NCBI GenBank assembly: GCA_028280565.1
Contig: JANQLQ010000039.1
Location: 1 to 48,776, forward strand
Source of the DNA: Fulvivirga sp.
GTDB lineage: Bacteria; Bacteroidota; Bacteroidia; Cytophagales; Cyclobacteriaceae
Reading direction: 5' to 3'
Length of the DNA stretch: 48,776 bases
In this document: positions 48,560 to 48,776 of the stretch, piece by piece
Position numbering within the stretch: position 1 is the first letter of the stretch
Layout: the number at the start of each line of letters is the position of its first letter
Made by a program: the position numbers and the translations under genes
The notes under the pieces: model-generated
The model's input: the letters and a program-made list of their open reading frames with translations, nothing else
Database searches by the model: none
What the model was told of the DNA's origin: nothing

Positions 48560-48776
48560 CCAGTGAGCTGCAAAGGATGGGTGACCCACATCCTGTTCTA
48601 AATCCATCCAACACCCATACCTAGAAACGTCATTCCTCACTTTCTAACCTCGTCATTCCCTTTCATACCGTCATTCCCTTGCGGGCTTGGTGCTGGAATG
48701 CGCGTGACAAGGAATCTACGAAGTCGTGGAACGAAAACCCAGTGCATTCGCAAAGAGAACGTTCACGATCAACGAC
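48560..48776 (+). repeat. Repeat family R5, copy 2, cut by the window end
   Basis: Matches 43789-43995 closely in the same orientation, including CCTGTTCTAAATCCATCCAA and GACAAGGAATCTACGAAGTC, and runs off the end of the window at GATCAACGAC. It carries an extra CGTCATTCCCTT block near 48670 that copy 1 lacks. Confidence 0.75.

Overview
The window looks like a chromosomal segment of a member of the Bacteroidota, probably order Cytophagales; genus and species cannot be told from the sequence alone. Evidence: a C-terminal type IX secretion sorting domain on a large secreted protein, several lipoproteins with acidic residues straight after the lipobox cysteine, Bacteroidota-type families (DUF6567-like lipoprotein, paired GT4 and GH57 glycogen enzymes), and Shine-Dalgarno sequences that are absent or weak before most genes. 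No tRNA, rRNA, phage, transposase or CRISPR array was seen.

Layout. 0.2-9.9 kb: a two-domain surface lipoprotein, a fatty acid hydroxylase/sterol desaturase family protein, an orphan PAS histidine kinase, an 811-residue fusion of an alpha-oxoamine synthase with a FemAB/GNAT-like acyltransferase, a small SpoIIAA-like protein, and a translationally coupled glycerate kinase and LOG-like pair. 10.1-14.5 kb: groES-groEL with a shared convergent terminator, a phasin-like coiled-coil protein and an OmpA-family lipoprotein. 14.8-18.8 kb: a small zinc-ribbon protein, a CBM48 protein paired with a stand-alone HtrA-type PDZ domain, and a glycogen unit (GH57 amylase and a GT4 glycogen synthase that is frameshifted here). 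19.1-24.2 kb: two lipoproteins, a DoxX plus Gfo/Idh/MocA pair and a DUF892 ferritin-like protein. 24.5-27.5 kb: a second-type DnaE polymerase with a degraded PHP domain. 28.4-36.0 kb: a stress and redox regulatory block (flavin-binding PNPOx protein, coiled-coil protein, Crp/Fnr regulator, NarL-type response regulator, PAS-PAS kinase, lipoprotein, tandem universal stress protein, RsgA). 36.5-40.0 kb: a second kinase/regulator pair with a lipoprotein in one tight operon. 40.3-48.2 kb: secreted proteins, an AraC regulator, a DUF3050 protein and a four-repeat lipoprotein.

The strongest unexplained signal is regulatory. Eight intergenic regions carry two copies of TGAY-N4-RTCA (a Crp/Fnr-type site) whose starts are always exactly 22 bp apart. 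They lie in front of the phasin-like gene, the glycogen synthase, a coiled-coil lipoprotein, the DUF892 gene, a small coiled-coil gene, the Crp/Fnr gene itself, the PAS kinase and the universal stress protein. Five pairs are perfect in both halves and three have one degenerate half. I infer a local stress or low-oxygen regulon governed by the Crp/Fnr protein encoded at 29.5-30.2 kb.

The spaces between genes are unusually full of repeats. At least six dispersed families were found, most of them palindromic and without coding capacity, including an element with perfect 13-bp terminal inverted repeats. One composite of two families occurs on both sides of the 4.4-kb AraC/DUF3050/lipoprotein segment.
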